64,000 nucleotides of DNA from Vibrio ostreae (GCF_019226825.1 NZ_CP076642.1:930001-994000); one strand, 5' to 3'. Numbered from the stretch's first letter, positions 47,980 to 59,259 are shown. Numbers and translations are program-made. The notes: generated from the sequence alone by a model not told the origin.

Positions 47980-49983
47980 ATGATGAAAACGACTCGTTCT
48001 CGCCCTTACCCTTTAGGTGCAACACTTGATCCAGATGGATGCAATTTTGCTGTGTATGCACCGGCTAACAAAAACCTGTTACTGGCGTTGTTCAACTCTG
48101 ACGGCAGTTACCAAACTCATCCCTTTGCAGACCAATACGCCGGGATTCAGCACATTTACCTCGAAGGTATTCAGGCTGGTCAACGGTACGGCTTTTTAAT
48201 CCAGAGTGATGAAGAACTTTTCTATATTTCCGACCCCTATGCGAAAGCATTGGACAAAAACCTGACTTACAAAGTTCCGTTTCAACTGCGCGATAGTTTT
48301 TCTCTGGCCAAATGCGTGGTCACGGATAGTCACTTTGACTGGCAGGATGTCGCGAAACCCAATCGTCCGCGCGACGAAATGGTCCTGTTCGAAACCCATG
48401 TCAAAGGCGCGACCAAACTTCACACGCAAGTCGATAGTGCGCTGCGCGGCACTTATCTTGGCCTTGTCAGCGAACCTATGCTGGAGTTTTATCGTCAGCA
48501 GCAGATCAATACCCTGCAACTGCTACCGATTGCCGCATGTATGCATGAGCCACATTTACTTGAGATGGAGACGGTTAACTACTGGGGTTATAACCCATAT
48601 CTGTTTATGGCGCCGGATCCGCGCTATGCCAGTCAGGATGCCGTCACCGAACTTAAAACCACCATCCGGGAGCTGCATAGGCAAGGTATCGAGGTCATTC
48701 TGGATGTGGTCTATAACCACACTGCAGAAGGTGGTCAAGATGGCCCGGTGTTTAACCTTAAAGCGCTTGATCCCAGCTACTACCTCAAACATGGCAAGCA
48801 TTACGCTAATTTTACCGGCTGCGGTAATACCTTAGATCTCTCTTATCAGGCATCACTCAACCTGGTGATGGATACGCTGCGCTACTGGGTTAGTGAATTT
48901 CATGTTGACGGCTTTCGCTTTGATCTGGCGGCGACTCTTGGCCGTATCGGCGATGATTTCAGTCGTGACGCCGCTTTCTTTAAAGCGGTGGCTCAAGATC
49001 CGGTACTGCGTCAGGTCAAGCTCATCGCTGAACCCTGGGATATCGGCCCCAACGGCTATCAGGTCGGTAACTTTCCATTTGGCTGGAACGAGACAAACGA
49101 CAAACTACGCGATATTACTCGCAGTTTCTGGCGTGGTGATCAGGGCTACCTGAAAGAGTTCGCCACCCGATTAATGGGATCGCGCGATTTATACAGTGCC
49201 GCCAACTGGCCGTATAAACTGACCGTTAACTACATTACTTATCATGACGGTTTTACCCTGCAGGATTTGGTGTCATACAAGCTCAAACATAATGAAGCCA
49301 ACGGCGAGCAAAACCGGGACGGTCACGGTGATAACCGCTCAGATAATTATGGGGTCGAAGGTGAAACCGACAACATGGTTATCCGCACTATCCGCGAGCG
49401 GCAAAAGCGCAACTTTATGGCCAGCCTGCTGTTTGCGTTCGGTATCCCGCATATTCTAACCGCAGATGTACTGTCCCACAGCCAGAAGGGCAATAACAAC
49501 GCCTATTGTCAGGATAACGAGATCAGCTGGCTCGACTGGACACCGTCAGAACGTAAGTCTTATTTCAAGAACTGGCTGGCTGAGATGGTCGCAGCCCGTC
49601 AGACTTACATGGTGCCTTTCATCCGCGCTTTCAGTGGTGAGGAACGCAATTTCAACCGCATCTTCTGGCGTCGGGTCGATGGTCATTTGATGGAACATGA
49701 CGACTGGAACCGGCTCAGCTGCGTGGCACTGCACATTGGTATTGGTGAAGAAGGTCAGGAACTGCTGTATTTGATTAACCAGACCAACGCTCCGGCCCGA
49801 TTTGTCCTGCCCAATGATCGTAAACAGGACTGGAAAATCATCTGCGATACCAACATGCGTCAGGTTCAGCCGGGACATGCCGAAGGTGAAGTCCTGCAGT
49901 TGCCGATATCAATGACTATTTTACATTACCAGCCCAAAACGCACGCTAAGAAAACGCCAGCCTCCGGCGCTAAAAAAGCCTGA
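47980..49983 (+). CDS. glgX: GlgX-type glycogen debranching enzyme
   Basis: The 667-residue protein has an N-terminal CBM48-like domain (PYPLGATLDPDGCNFAVYAP) and a GH13 barrel. The catalytic motifs are visible: DVVYNHTAEG, GFRFDLAATLG with the nucleophile Asp, LIAEPWDIG with the acid/base Glu, and TYHDGFTLQD. It hydrolyses alpha-1,6 branches of glycogen or limit dextrins. Divergence from lamB with MalT-like boxes suggests maltodextrin-linked control. A hairpin (50011-50038) follows. Confidence 0.92.
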   Translation: MMKTTRSRPYPLGATLDPDGCNFAVYAPANKNLLLALFNSDGSYQTHPFADQYAGIQHIYLEGIQAGQRYGFLIQSDEELFYISDPYAKALDKNLTYKVPFQLRDSFSLAKCVVTDSHFDWQDVAKPNRPRDEMVLFETHVKGATKLHTQVDSALRGTYLGLVSEPMLEFYRQQQINTLQLLPIAACMHEPHLLEMETVNYWGYNPYLFMAPDPRYASQDAVTELKTTIRELHRQGIEVILDVVYNHTAEGGQDGPVFNLKALDPSYYLKHGKHYANFTGCGNTLDLSYQASLNLVMDTLRYWVSEFHVDGFRFDLAATLGRIGDDFSRDAAFFKAVAQDPVLRQVKLIAEPWDIGPNGYQVGNFPFGWNETNDKLRDITRSFWRGDQGYLKEFATRLMGSRDLYSAANWPYKLTVNYITYHDGFTLQDLVSYKLKHNEANGEQNRDGHGDNRSDNYGVEGETDNMVIRTIRERQKRNFMASLLFAFGIPHILTADVLSHSQKGNNNAYCQDNEISWLDWTPSERKSYFKNWLAEMVAARQTYMVPFIRAFSGEERNFNRIFWRRVDGHLMEHDDWNRLSCVALHIGIGEEGQELLYLINQTNAPARFVLPNDRKQDWKIICDTNMRQVQPGHAEGEVLQLPISMTILHYQPKTHAKKTPASGAKKA

Positions 49984-50010
49984 GTCCGGCATATTGTCTG
50001 ACAGCCTTCC

Positions 50011-50038
50011 ACAACGCCCGCCAGCCGGGCGTTGTCAT
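50011..50038 (+). terminator. Terminator of glgX
   Basis: ACAACGCCCG / CGGGCGTTGT hairpin with a weak T-rich tail. Confidence 0.7.
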
Positions 50039-50258
50039 TCTCTGTGACAAAAATCGCCCTTCATCTGCGCGGCCGATTCGCTTGAATCCTGCCCCGTAAC
50101 TACGGATTCAGGTTATACTGGTTACGACTCAGAAAACAATCAGTTGCATAATACTGGCTGCCGCAGCCACCGGGTCATCAAACTCTTGCCCCATCACTGT
50201 TAGCCCATCGTTGTCCGGCCAGCAGAAGAGCGTTACGGGACAATCAAAAGGATGTTTC

Positions 50259-52109
50259 ATGTTTAAATTGTTTGAAAGCTTTACTCAGGCTTTCCCGAAA
50301 AACGAGCCCCAACGTCCACCGGATACGTTGTGGGCATTCTGCCGCCACTACACCAGCGGCTACGAAAAGCCACTTTTGGTCATGGCTCTGATGAGCACCA
50401 CCATAGCGATCATCGAAGTGTCGCTGTTTGGTTTTATGGGTCAGCTGGTTGACTGGCTTTCATCGAGCAATCCGGAAACGTTTTTCCAGGATAACCGCAA
50501 TACCCTGATTGGATTATCACTCCTGCTGTTGATCGGCATGCCGATTCTGGTCTCGGTTTATTCCATGCTGATTCACCAGACCATGCTCGGCAACTATCCG
50601 ATGTCAATCCGCTGGCTGGCACACCGCTATCTGCTCAAACAGAGCCTGTCATTCTATCAGGATGAATTTGCCGGACGCATCGCCACCAAAGTGATGCAAA
50701 CCGCGCTGGCAGTACGGGAAACCGTGATGAAAACGCTGGATGTGTTTGTCTATGTCGCGGTCTACTTCACCGCGATGCTGGTCATGCTGGCTCAGGCCGA
50801 CTGGCGCCTAATGATGCCGATGCTGTTGTGGCTTGTGGCCTACATAGCCATTCAGGTCCGCTTTGTGCCGAAATTGAAAAAGATCTCGGCTGAACAGGCA
50901 GACGCCCGCTCAACCATGACAGGACGCATTGTCGATAGCTACACCAATATTGCGACCGTAAAACTGTTTTCGCACAGCCGGCGAGAAACCCAGTATGCCG
51001 AAGAAGGCATGGAGGGTTTTCTCGATACGGTATACCGCCAGATGCGTCTGGTGACCGGCTTTAATATCTGGGTAGAAATCGCCAACTATCTGCTGGTATT
51101 TTCCATTGCTGCGATTTCGATTTATCTGTGGATGCACAGCGCCATCAGCGTGGGTGCCATTGCGATTGCCATCAGTCTGGCCCTGCGTATCAACGGCATG
51201 TCGAAATGGATCATGTGGGAAGTGGGCGGTCTGTTTGAAAATATGGGGACCGTGGTCGATGGCATGAAAACCCTGTCCCAGCCAATCAGTATTGAAGACA
51301 AACCCGGCGCGCGCGAACTGAATGTACCTAAGGGTGGCATCGAGTTTAACGACGTCAGCTTTCATTACGGCGAAAACAAAGGGGTGATCAACCACCTCAA
51401 CCTGCACATCAAACCCGGTGAAAAAGTCGGCCTGGTTGGCCGCTCCGGAGCCGGCAAATCGACACTGGTTAATTTGCTGCTGCGTTTCCACGATGTGGAA
51501 AGTGGTGAAATACGCATTGATGGTCAGAACATTAAAGGCGTTACCCAGGATTCGCTGCGCCGTCAGATAGGCATGGTGACGCAGGATACTTCTCTGCTGC
51601 ACCGCTCAATCCGTGACAACATTCTCTACAGCCATCCGGATGCCAGCGAAGCAGACCTGCTGCGCGCTACCAGACAGGCACATGCACACGAATTCATTGA
51701 GACTCTGACCGATCCCTACGGCAATGTCGGGTATGATGCGCAAGTCGGCGAGCGTGGCGTTAAACTGTCAGGCGGGCAACGTCAGCGCATTGCCATTTCG
51801 CGGGTGTTACTAAAAGATGCCCCGCTGCTGGTAATGGATGAAGCCACTTCAGCGCTTGATTCTGAGGTCGAAGCGGCGATACAGGAAAGCCTCAATCAGC
51901 TGATGAAGAGCAAAACCGTGATTGCCATCGCCCACCGCCTGTCCACCATCGCGGCAATGGATCGCTTGATCGTTCTCGATCAAGGCCGAATCGTTGAGCA
52001 GGGCTCCCACCAGCAGTTGATTGAGCAAAATGGAATCTATGCCCAGTTATGGGCGCATCAGACCGGTGGTTTTATCGGCTGCGATGAAACCGAAGGCGAA
52101 GTCGCTTAA
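50259..52109 (+). CDS. ABC exporter with fused membrane and ATPase domains
   Basis: The start at 50259 follows AAAAGGAT; the frame opens earlier at 50211 without support. The 616-residue half-transporter has six membrane segments (about 35-330). Its nucleotide-binding domain (about 365-600) has Walker A GRSGAGKST, LSGGQRQRI and LVMDEATSALD. The substrate is not evident. Homodimers of this type export lipids, peptides or drugs. A terminator follows. Confidence 0.92.
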   Translation: MFKLFESFTQAFPKNEPQRPPDTLWAFCRHYTSGYEKPLLVMALMSTTIAIIEVSLFGFMGQLVDWLSSSNPETFFQDNRNTLIGLSLLLLIGMPILVSVYSMLIHQTMLGNYPMSIRWLAHRYLLKQSLSFYQDEFAGRIATKVMQTALAVRETVMKTLDVFVYVAVYFTAMLVMLAQADWRLMMPMLLWLVAYIAIQVRFVPKLKKISAEQADARSTMTGRIVDSYTNIATVKLFSHSRRETQYAEEGMEGFLDTVYRQMRLVTGFNIWVEIANYLLVFSIAAISIYLWMHSAISVGAIAIAISLALRINGMSKWIMWEVGGLFENMGTVVDGMKTLSQPISIEDKPGARELNVPKGGIEFNDVSFHYGENKGVINHLNLHIKPGEKVGLVGRSGAGKSTLVNLLLRFHDVESGEIRIDGQNIKGVTQDSLRRQIGMVTQDTSLLHRSIRDNILYSHPDASEADLLRATRQAHAHEFIETLTDPYGNVGYDAQVGERGVKLSGGQRQRIAISRVLLKDAPLLVMDEATSALDSEVEAAIQESLNQLMKSKTVIAIAHRLSTIAAMDRLIVLDQGRIVEQGSHQQLIEQNGIYAQLWAHQTGGFIGCDETEGEVA

Positions 52110-52141
52110 AAGCTGCAAGCCTGCTATTTATCGAGAACCCG

Positions 52142-52169
52142 GGGTCAGCGTGTATACGCTGACCCTTTT
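52142..52169 (+). terminator. Terminator of the ABC exporter gene
   Basis: GGGTCAGCGT-gtat-ACGCTGACCC hairpin followed by TTTT. Confidence 0.8.
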
Positions 52170-52229
52170 CCCGCCAGACAATTTCTCTTAAAATTCAGTT
52201 CTCTTTCTTTTCACTCTAAATGCGTTGTT

Positions 52230-52934
52230 ATGAATAAAAGCTTTATTACCAATTTTGTCGCGCTGGTCTTGCTGGCGGGCGGCTACGCTCTCGACAACCG
52301 ACTGGCCCTGTATGCCGGTCTGTTTGCCTTCTCCGGTGCCATCACTAACTGGCTCGCCATTCATATGCTGTTTGAAAAAGTGCCCGGATTATACGGCTCA
52401 GGGGTTATTCCGGCCCGCTTCGAAGCCTTTAAAGCAGCGATTAAACAGCTGATGATGACGCAGTTTTTCAGCGACGCCAACATCGACCGTTTCCTCAATC
52501 AGGAAATGGCGGGCGACAAAGCGCTCGATCTTGAACCTGTGATCGCTAAAATCGACTTTAACCCGACCTTTGATTCTCTGGTTGAAGTGATTGAAAACTC
52601 TTCCTTTGGCGCCATGCTGGCGATGTTTGGCGGTCGTGAAGCGCTGCAACCACTCAAGCAGCCGTTTGTCGAAAAAATGCAGGATGCTGTCGTTGATATC
52701 AGCCAGAGTGATACGGTGAAAAACGCGCTCAAAGAGCAACTTGAATCACCGGCAATGCTGAATGAAATTAAAACCAATATTGAGAACATCATTGATCAGC
52801 GCCTGAGCGAGCTGACGCCGCAGTTAGTCAAAGAAATGGTACAGACCATGATCAAAGAGCATCTGGGCTGGCTGGTCGTTTGGGGCGGTATTTTTGGCGG
52901 TGTGATTGGTATCCTGTCCACTTTTGTTGCTTGA
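52230..52934 (+). CDS. DUF445 family membrane protein
   Basis: The 234-residue protein begins with two hydrophobic segments (about 5-50) containing FSGAITNWLAIHMLF, the DUF445/YheB hallmark. A helical soluble region and a C-terminal membrane segment follow (GWLVVWGGIFGGVIGILSTF). The function is unknown. It is a single-gene unit with a bidirectional terminator after it. Confidence 0.85.
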   Translation: MNKSFITNFVALVLLAGGYALDNRLALYAGLFAFSGAITNWLAIHMLFEKVPGLYGSGVIPARFEAFKAAIKQLMMTQFFSDANIDRFLNQEMAGDKALDLEPVIAKIDFNPTFDSLVEVIENSSFGAMLAMFGGREALQPLKQPFVEKMQDAVVDISQSDTVKNALKEQLESPAMLNEIKTNIENIIDQRLSELTPQLVKEMVQTMIKEHLGWLVVWGGIFGGVIGILSTFVA

Positions 52935-52996
52935 TCTGCTCAGCGTTGCTTGATCTACGCAATAAAAGCCGTCAGAAAATCAACAAAGCGTAAATA

Positions 52997-53024
52997 GAAA
53001 TCCCGGGCAGAGCCGGGATTTCTT
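52997..53024. terminator. Bidirectional terminator between the DUF445 gene and phoX
   Basis: GAAATCCCGG / CCGGGATTTC hairpin with A and T flanks, between convergent genes. Confidence 0.85.
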
Positions 53025-53073
53025 ATTGGTCATATGCAGCTTAAGCTTAATCGCTGTTTACGCTGGCAAACCG

Positions 53074-54950
53074 TTATGCACCAATCACGCCGCCATCTTC
53101 GCGGGTAATCATCATCACCGTTGAACGTGGTTTGCTGTTACCACCAGCCGGGAAATGCGACGGAGCATTGTCTTCGCCCGGGTGCTGCACACCAATAAAC
53201 ATGGTTTTGTAATCCGGAGAGAAAGTCAGGCCGGTAATTTCACACGCAATCGGACCGGTCAGAAAACGCTGCACTTCACCAGTGATCGGGTCACCGCACA
53301 ACATCTGGTTGTTACCCTGCCCCGCAAAATCACCCTTGTTGGAGTAGTTACCATCGGTTTGAATCCACAGGCGACCTGATTGATCGAAACCAATACCATC
53401 CGGGCTGTTAAACATGTTTTCAGCGCTGATATTGGCACTACCCGCATACAAATCGCCATGATGAACCGTCGGGTTACCGGCAATCAGATACAGGTCCCAG
53501 GCAAACATATCGGCCGTATGGTCGCCATTGACCGGCATCCAGCGCAGGATCTGACCGTAATGGTTCTCAGCACGCGGGTTCGGTCCGCCAACTGGCTGGC
53601 CCTCTTTCACACCACGGTTTTTGTTGTTGGTCAGGGTACAGAACACGTGCTTGTTGTCCGGGTGAATCGCCACCCACTCAGGACGGTCCATCGTCGTCGC
53701 ACCGACCAGAGTCGCGGCGCGGCGGGCAAAAATCAACACTTCAGCCTGGTTGTTAAAACCATTTTCTGCCGTCAGGCCATTTTTGCCAAAGGTCAGCTCA
53801 ATCCAGTGGCCCTGGCCTTTGAGCTCCTTGTCATCCATATCAAATTTGGCGACATACAGCGTGCCTTCTTCCAGCAGAGCGCGGTTAGCCGCATCATTAC
53901 CTTCCTGATAACGATTTTTAGACACAAAGCGGTACAGGTGCTCACCACGTTCATCATCGCCCAAATAAACGACAGCATGACCATCGCTGTTGAGGGTGAA
54001 CGCGGCGTTTTCATGCTTGAACCGGCCCAACGCCGTACGCTTCATTGGCGTGGAATCCGGGTTATGCGGGTCGATTTCTACAATCCAGCCAAAGCGGTTA
54101 GCTTCATTCGGGTTCTTGGTAATATCAAAACGTTCATCGTGGACATACCACTGATAGTCGTTTGGTTTGGCTTCAATGCCGTAGCGCTTCTGATCCGCCG
54201 TGACAGATGCTTCCTGACTGGCGCCAAAGAAGTCATCAAAGTTCTCTTCACAGGTCAGGTAAGTGCCCCAAGGCGTCTGACCATTTGAACAGTTGTTAAA
54301 CGTTCCTAAAGCCAGGACACCTTTAGGATCCGCTTGGGTTTTCAGCATGTCATGTCCGGCAGCCGGCCCCGTTAGCTGCATCGGCGTATTGGCGGTGATA
54401 CGGCGGTTACGCTTGCCTGAGCGGTCAATGCTCCATTGACCGTTGCTACGTACGATTTCCACGATGGTGATACCCACTGCTGCCTGGGCTTTGCGAACAT
54501 CATCGGCGCTCATCGCCTTACCCTGATGAGCGAACAGGTACTCGTAGTTGGTGTATTCGTTATTGATGGCCAGTACCGCGCGGTCGTCGCTGATTGGGAA
54601 CAGGCTCATACCATCGGTGTTATCACCAAACTGCTGCGCCTGGGCACGGGAGTCCTGTTTACCGCTTGGATCAAATTCTGGTGCATTAGCGAAGATAGGA
54701 TCCCCCACGACATCAGTGGTGTCGCTTTATAGCCTTTTGGTACCACCAGGGTATCAGACGTGGATGCGGGTACCGGCTCGAAGTTGAGTAATGAAGACTG
54801 AGGCTTGGCAGCCATCGCTTTAGCAACCGGGTTCAGAGACAAAAAAGCGCCCGCACCAGCGGCGGCAGTACCAGTCAGAAAACGACGGCGTGATAAACGC
54901 GCATCAATCATTGCGCTAAACTGTGAATCTTGCTCATCACGGTTCCACAT
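53074..54950 (-). pseudogene. phoX: PhoX family alkaline phosphatase, interrupted by a one-base shift
   Basis: The N-terminal frame (from 54950) has a Tat signal (SRRRFLTG) and reads to GYKATPLMSWG. The rest continues in another frame from GDPIFANAPEFD to 53074. A G5 run (C5 on the plus strand, 54702-54706) must be G6 to join them. The restored protein of about 625 residues is a DUF839/PhoX enzyme with Ca/Fe-type motifs (CEENFDDFFG, ERGEHLYRFV). It would be an exported phosphomonoesterase, fitting the pst genes in the window. Both halves are otherwise intact. Confidence 0.85.
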
Positions 54951-55214
54951 AGGGTTGCTCCTTACTTTCGTGATTTATAGTTGCGCAGTCGTTATGTTTG
55001 TTTGCGCAAATTAGTCTTATGTTGCATCAATGCAATTTTATGATGGCAGGAGCTTAGCGGGAATAAATGACGCTTAAGTGAAAGATATATTGCTAAATAA
55101 TGACAAGCCAGAGTGAAAAAATTCGCAGCGATAGCGAGACGGGCCATGCGACCTTATAGATATTTTTCTTAATAAACAGGGACTTTCTCTTAAAGCAAAA
55201 AGAGATGAAGTAAA

Positions 55215-55236
55215 AACGCCACCCCAGGGTGGCGTT
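55215..55236 (-). terminator. Terminator of the arginase-like gene
   Basis: AACGCCACC / GGTGGCGTT hairpin with a T-run on the minus strand. Confidence 0.8.
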
Positions 55237-55248
55237 GGAGAGGTGGTG

Positions 55249-56085
55249 TTATTCGCTGACAGTAACTTCCGCCGACAGAGCACACAACTCATCGACAATT
55301 GCTTTGGTCTGTTTGGAGTAGATAAGCTTATCTTTGGCCCCGACCAGTTGGATCATACGCACCTTACCGGATAATACTGCGTGTCGAACCACCCGTAATA
55401 CCATTTGCAGGTCCAACACCGCATGGTCATCCAGACTGCGTCCCGGCACCAGAGAAGCCAAATCAATATTGAGCACCAGTTGGTCACAATGCTGCATGTA
55501 ATGGTTGAGCTGGGTTTTGAGCTGACTGCGATGACGGAACTGAGACTCCTGATGCGTCACCCAGTTACAACCCAGATCTTCGGCATATTCCAGCATCGGA
55601 CCAGCTACACGCTCGGGATCTATCCCCATGTAAAACAGACGTACATTGGCAAAACGCGACAGAGCAAAGTGAAACACTGATCCAACCTGAGGTTCCAGGC
55701 TCTGTTTTAAGGCAAGCTCGTGACCAATATGAATAATACCAACTTCATCATTATCCAGCACAATCACAGGTAAGGCTTTCAGCAGCACTTCATGGCAGTT
55801 GGCCAGTACTACAGGCACCGAACTCAGTGCCAGATTGCGGCTTATCAGATCCTCAAAGCGGAAATCCGCTTTGTCTTCAATCACTATGTGACCTGCATCG
55901 GCATAGTTAGGGGTGCTCTGCTGCTGATAAAGCCACTCTGATGATAACTCAAGGCTATGCTGGGCAAATTCAAACTCAACGCGAGACATGGGTTTCACGC
56001 GTTCACATACGGTCATAAAGGTAAACGCCGAAATGTGTGGAACCGCACTGCGGCTCAATCGGTAACGTTTGAATAAGCTTAACAT
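55249..56085 (-). CDS. Arginase/ureohydrolase-like protein with missing metal ligands
   Basis: The 278-residue protein follows the ureohydrolase fold order, but the metal motifs are changed. The GGDHS position reads NCHEV, DAHxD reads HIGHEL, and SxDxDxxDP reads LNIDLASLVPG. At most a few ligands remain, so arginase-type hydrolysis is doubtful. It starts six bases after the IclR gene ends and is cotranscribed with it. The upstream extension (MLSLFKRYRLSRSA) is basic and could be extra sequence. Confidence 0.6.
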   Translation of the reverse strand: MLSLFKRYRLSRSAVPHISAFTFMTVCERVKPMSRVEFEFAQHSLELSSEWLYQQQSTPNYADAGHIVIEDKADFRFEDLISRNLALSSVPVVLANCHEVLLKALPVIVLDNDEVGIIHIGHELALKQSLEPQVGSVFHFALSRFANVRLFYMGIDPERVAGPMLEYAEDLGCNWVTHQESQFRHRSQLKTQLNHYMQHCDQLVLNIDLASLVPGRSLDDHAVLDLQMVLRVVRHAVLSGKVRMIQLVGAKDKLIYSKQTKAIVDELCALSAEVTVSE

Positions 56086-56091
56086 GATGAA

Positions 56092-56826
56092 TTACCTTTC
56101 CGGTGGCAACGCTCTCGCGGCCTGCAACACATGTAAAATGATCCGTTGCTTGTGAGTCTCAACCCGGTGTACCGGAGCCATCACAGAGATCGCACCAATC
56201 AATTTACTCCCTTTCATCACCGGAGCGCTGATACCTGATACCCCGGTATCAATTTCAGACTCACTCACGGCATAACCATGGCGGCGTATTTTTTCCAGTT
56301 CGGCTTGCCACTTTTCCATCTGGTGCTCTTCGCCGAAATAGCGCAGGATCTTTTCACAACGCTGCGCCGGCATATACGCCAACATGACTTTGGATGAGGC
56401 GCCACGAAGCAGGGGTTGACTTTGACCCTGGACGAAGCTGCATCGAAGCGCCTGCATACTTTCTTTCTGGCTGACACACAAAGCCCGGTAACCGACCGGA
56501 ACCATGTAGGCTGCCATTTCTCCCGTCTGCTTCTGCAGCCGGCTTAAAACCGCATCAACCGCATCTAAATTATGCTGACTGGTTTCGTAACTGCGCATCA
56601 GTAATAACGCGGCAGGACCAATAATCAGTGTCTTGTCATGCGGGCTTTCCTCAATGAGGTTCCACTCTTTAAGCAATTTGAGATGCCGATAGAGGCTGCT
56701 CAAAGGAACCTGGAGTTGCTCGCTTAATACTTTGGCTGATACCGGTTCATCATTTACCGCAACCTGCATCAGCAGCTGCAGTGATTTTTCGTTAACCTGA
56801 TTCGCAGTGAGCTTTGTTTCTTTCAT
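56092..56826 (-). CDS. IclR-family transcriptional regulator
   Basis: The 244-residue protein has an N-terminal winged helix (about 8-65: KVLSEQLQVPLSSLYRHLKLL) and a C-terminal IclR effector domain (about 85-240) ending GAISVMAPVHRVE. The effector is unknown. It heads a two-gene operon with the arginase-like gene, its first candidate target. Confidence 0.9.
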   Translation of the reverse strand: MKETKLTANQVNEKSLQLLMQVAVNDEPVSAKVLSEQLQVPLSSLYRHLKLLKEWNLIEESPHDKTLIIGPAALLLMRSYETSQHNLDAVDAVLSRLQKQTGEMAAYMVPVGYRALCVSQKESMQALRCSFVQGQSQPLLRGASSKVMLAYMPAQRCEKILRYFGEEHQMEKWQAELEKIRRHGYAVSESEIDTGVSGISAPVMKGSKLIGAISVMAPVHRVETHKQRIILHVLQAARALPPER

Positions 56827-57036
56827 AACGATGTTTTAGCCTTTATCCTTGATAAGCTCAAACCTGAATTCCTATATAGCGAGAATTTAATTTTAATTAA
56901 AGCATTGCATTCTCACCTGGTGGGAATAGCCATAAAATTGGATTGTTTTTTGCCGAGTCTGCGCCAGATTCAAACGAACAACAAGCATGCAATATCGGTG
57001 TAAAGTGACAGCACATCCGCGTTTTGCAGCGATAAA

Positions 57037-57064
57037 AAAAAGCGACGCTAATGCATCGCTTTTT
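57037..57064 (-). terminator. Terminator of the dCache chemoreceptor gene
   Basis: AAAAAGCGA / TCGCTTTTT hairpin past the stop, with T-run on the minus strand. Confidence 0.75.
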
Positions 57065-57111
57065 GAACGGGTCACGCCAAGCGGTATCCGTTGCACAGAA
57101 GGAACCGCTAA

Positions 57112-58998
57112 TCAGGCCAACTTAAACGTCGCCACTTTCGCACTCAGTTCTGCCGCCTGATGACGCAGATCATTTGACTGATTCAAGCTATCGCTGGCGC
57201 CTTCAGCTAACTGCTCAGTCACATCCTTAATCGCGGTAATATTCTGAGTAATTTCGCTGGTGACATGAGTCTGCTCTTCTGCAGCGGTGGCAATTTGCGT
57301 CGCCATATCGCTGATTAACGCGACTGCGGCGTTGATCTCTTCCAGCGCATGCGCAGCTTTATCGGCATCCTCGACTGAACTGACCGCCAGGTCAGAACTG
57401 CTTTGCATCATGGTCACCGCACGTCCGGTCGTCGCCTGAAGCGTATCTATTGTCGACTTAATCTCTTCGGTCGAAGTATGAGTGCGTTGCGACAACACCC
57501 GTACTTCATCAGCGACCACAGCAAATCCTCGCCCCTGCTCTCCGGCACGAGCAGCCTCGATGGCAGCGTTGAGTGCCAGCAGATTAGTTTGCTCGGCGAT
57601 ACCCTGAATCGTCGCCAGCACAGCAGAAATATCCTGAGCATGCTGATTGAGAGCGACAATCACCTCTCCAGCCTGACCCACTTCCTGTGCCAGATTACTG
57701 ATCGACGCGCGGGTATTTTGCACCAGAGTGCGGCCATTACTGGTACTGGTAGAGGAATTCTGCGCCGCGTGCGCAGTCTGCTCTGCGTGAGAGGCGATCT
57801 CCTGAGTAGCCGACGCCATCTCCGTCACTGCAGTGGCCACCATAGTAATTTCCTGCTGCTGGGTGCCAAGCTCCGCAGCGGACTGATTGGCGCGCTGCGC
57901 GCTGTGTTCAGCCTGGCCACTTAACTGCTGTGACTGATGGCGAATATGACCGATCAACTGCTGTAAACTGGCCACAAAGGTATTAAAACTATAAGCCAGC
58001 TTGCCAACCTCATCGTTATTTTCGACCTCAATCCGCTGGGTCAGGTCACCGCTACCGTTGGCAATTTGCTCCAGTGCCTGGGCGACATTCTTAAGTGGCC
58101 GGAACAAGACATTACACAGCAGGTTAAACAGTACAATACAGACCACCACCACGATAAGTGTCGCCAGTAGCTGGCCCCACAATGCATCAAACAGAGGGGA
58201 AACCAGTGAGTGGTAATTAATCACAATCACCGTACTGAGCTGACTGCCGGCAATCGCCTTGGCATACAGAACATAGGTTTCGCCGTTGATCTCAACCTGA
58301 ATATCTTCCCCTGAGTTCTGCGCACGCTGAATATCGGCAAAAGAGAGACCAAGCTCAGCAACACTGCGATTGAGCAGGCTAGGATCAGAATGAGTAAAAA
58401 TATTACCCTGCTGATTGGCAATAAACATATAGCCTGAGCCCGGTAAAATAACCTGCTGCATGCTGTTGAGAATATCAGTAATCTCCACATCAGCTCCCAA
58501 CACCAGCGACTGGCCATGCAGCTGCATGGCTTTCCCTAAAGAAACCACATTGGCTCCGGTTGCAGCCGCTACCGTAGGATTGTCCATATACACCTGCTGC
58601 GGATTGGCCTTCGCATTAATATACCAACCCCATTTACGCGGGTCGTTATTATCTGGCGGTAAGGTCACACCATTGGCATTTTGCTGCGAACCATCAGGAT
58701 AGGCGAGAAAGACATTGTCAAACCCAGCAGCATGCCTGAGCTGCTTCAAGTGTGTCACTATCGCATCCGATTGCATCTCCTCAGACAACGACGTCAAAGC
58801 CAACTGCTTGGATTCCAGCCAGTCGGTCACATACTGGTTGTAAGACGCCGTGGTGCTTTGTAAACGCTGCTCCATTTCAACATCGAGTCGCTGAAGTGAA
58901 GCGTTAAACGATAACGTTTCCACCAGAACACTGCCGATGACAATCGCAGCACTGGCCGAAATGGCCAGTTTATTTTTTAAAGAAAGATTTTTGAACAT
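57112..58998 (-). CDS. Methyl-accepting chemotaxis protein with dCache sensor
   Basis: The 628-residue protein has an N-terminal membrane segment (about 8-30), a periplasmic dCache_1 domain (about 35-270, with [17 protein letters not shown] and [18 protein letters not shown]), a second membrane segment (about 280-300), HAMP and a signalling domain with tip [19 protein letters not shown]. dCache receptors bind amino acids or other small ligands directly. The ligand is not evident. Confidence 0.93.
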   Translation of the reverse strand: MFKNLSLKNKLAISASAAIVIGSVLVETLSFNASLQRLDVEMEQRLQSTTASYNQYVTDWLESKQLALTSLSEEMQSDAIVTHLKQLRHAAGFDNVFLAYPDGSQQNANGVTLPPDNNDPRKWGWYINAKANPQQVYMDNPTVAAATGANVVSLGKAMQLHGQSLVLGADVEITDILNSMQQVILPGSGYMFIANQQGNIFTHSDPSLLNRSVAELGLSFADIQRAQNSGEDIQVEINGETYVLYAKAIAGSQLSTVIVINYHSLVSPLFDALWGQLLATLIVVVVCIVLFNLLCNVLFRPLKNVAQALEQIANGSGDLTQRIEVENNDEVGKLAYSFNTFVASLQQLIGHIRHQSQQLSGQAEHSAQRANQSAAELGTQQQEITMVATAVTEMASATQEIASHAEQTAHAAQNSSTSTSNGRTLVQNTRASISNLAQEVGQAGEVIVALNQHAQDISAVLATIQGIAEQTNLLALNAAIEAARAGEQGRGFAVVADEVRVLSQRTHTSTEEIKSTIDTLQATTGRAVTMMQSSSDLAVSSVEDADKAAHALEEINAAVALISDMATQIATAAEEQTHVTSEITQNITAIKDVTEQLAEGASDSLNQSNDLRHQAAELSAKVATFKLA

Positions 58999-59217
58999 AG
59001 ACTATCCCGTTTGCATCCTGTTTAACCTGATCAACAAAGTCGCTCTAATAACGAATAAAATTATAGTTTTTTGGAATTGATGCCAATTAGATCTGGCTTA
59101 CGAATCGGGCAATTACTTTACGTTGCCAGACCTAAAATCTAATCTGCATTTCATTCTGTAAAAAATCAGCCGATATTACTACGCTAAAATATCTCCCCCC
59201 GAAAGTGAGATTAGAAA

Positions 59218-59247
59218 AAAGGGAGCAAAAGCTCCCTTTGAAAAAAA
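59218..59247 (-). terminator. Terminator of the GntR-ABC operon
   Basis: AAAGGGAGC / GCTCCCTTT hairpin with a T-run on the minus strand. Confidence 0.85.
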
Positions 59248-59259
59248 TTAAACCTGCGC

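Noticed and set aside
53380..54288. 302-codon plus-strand frame opposite phoX
   Set aside because: It lies wholly antisense to a recognised phosphatase and resembles no family.
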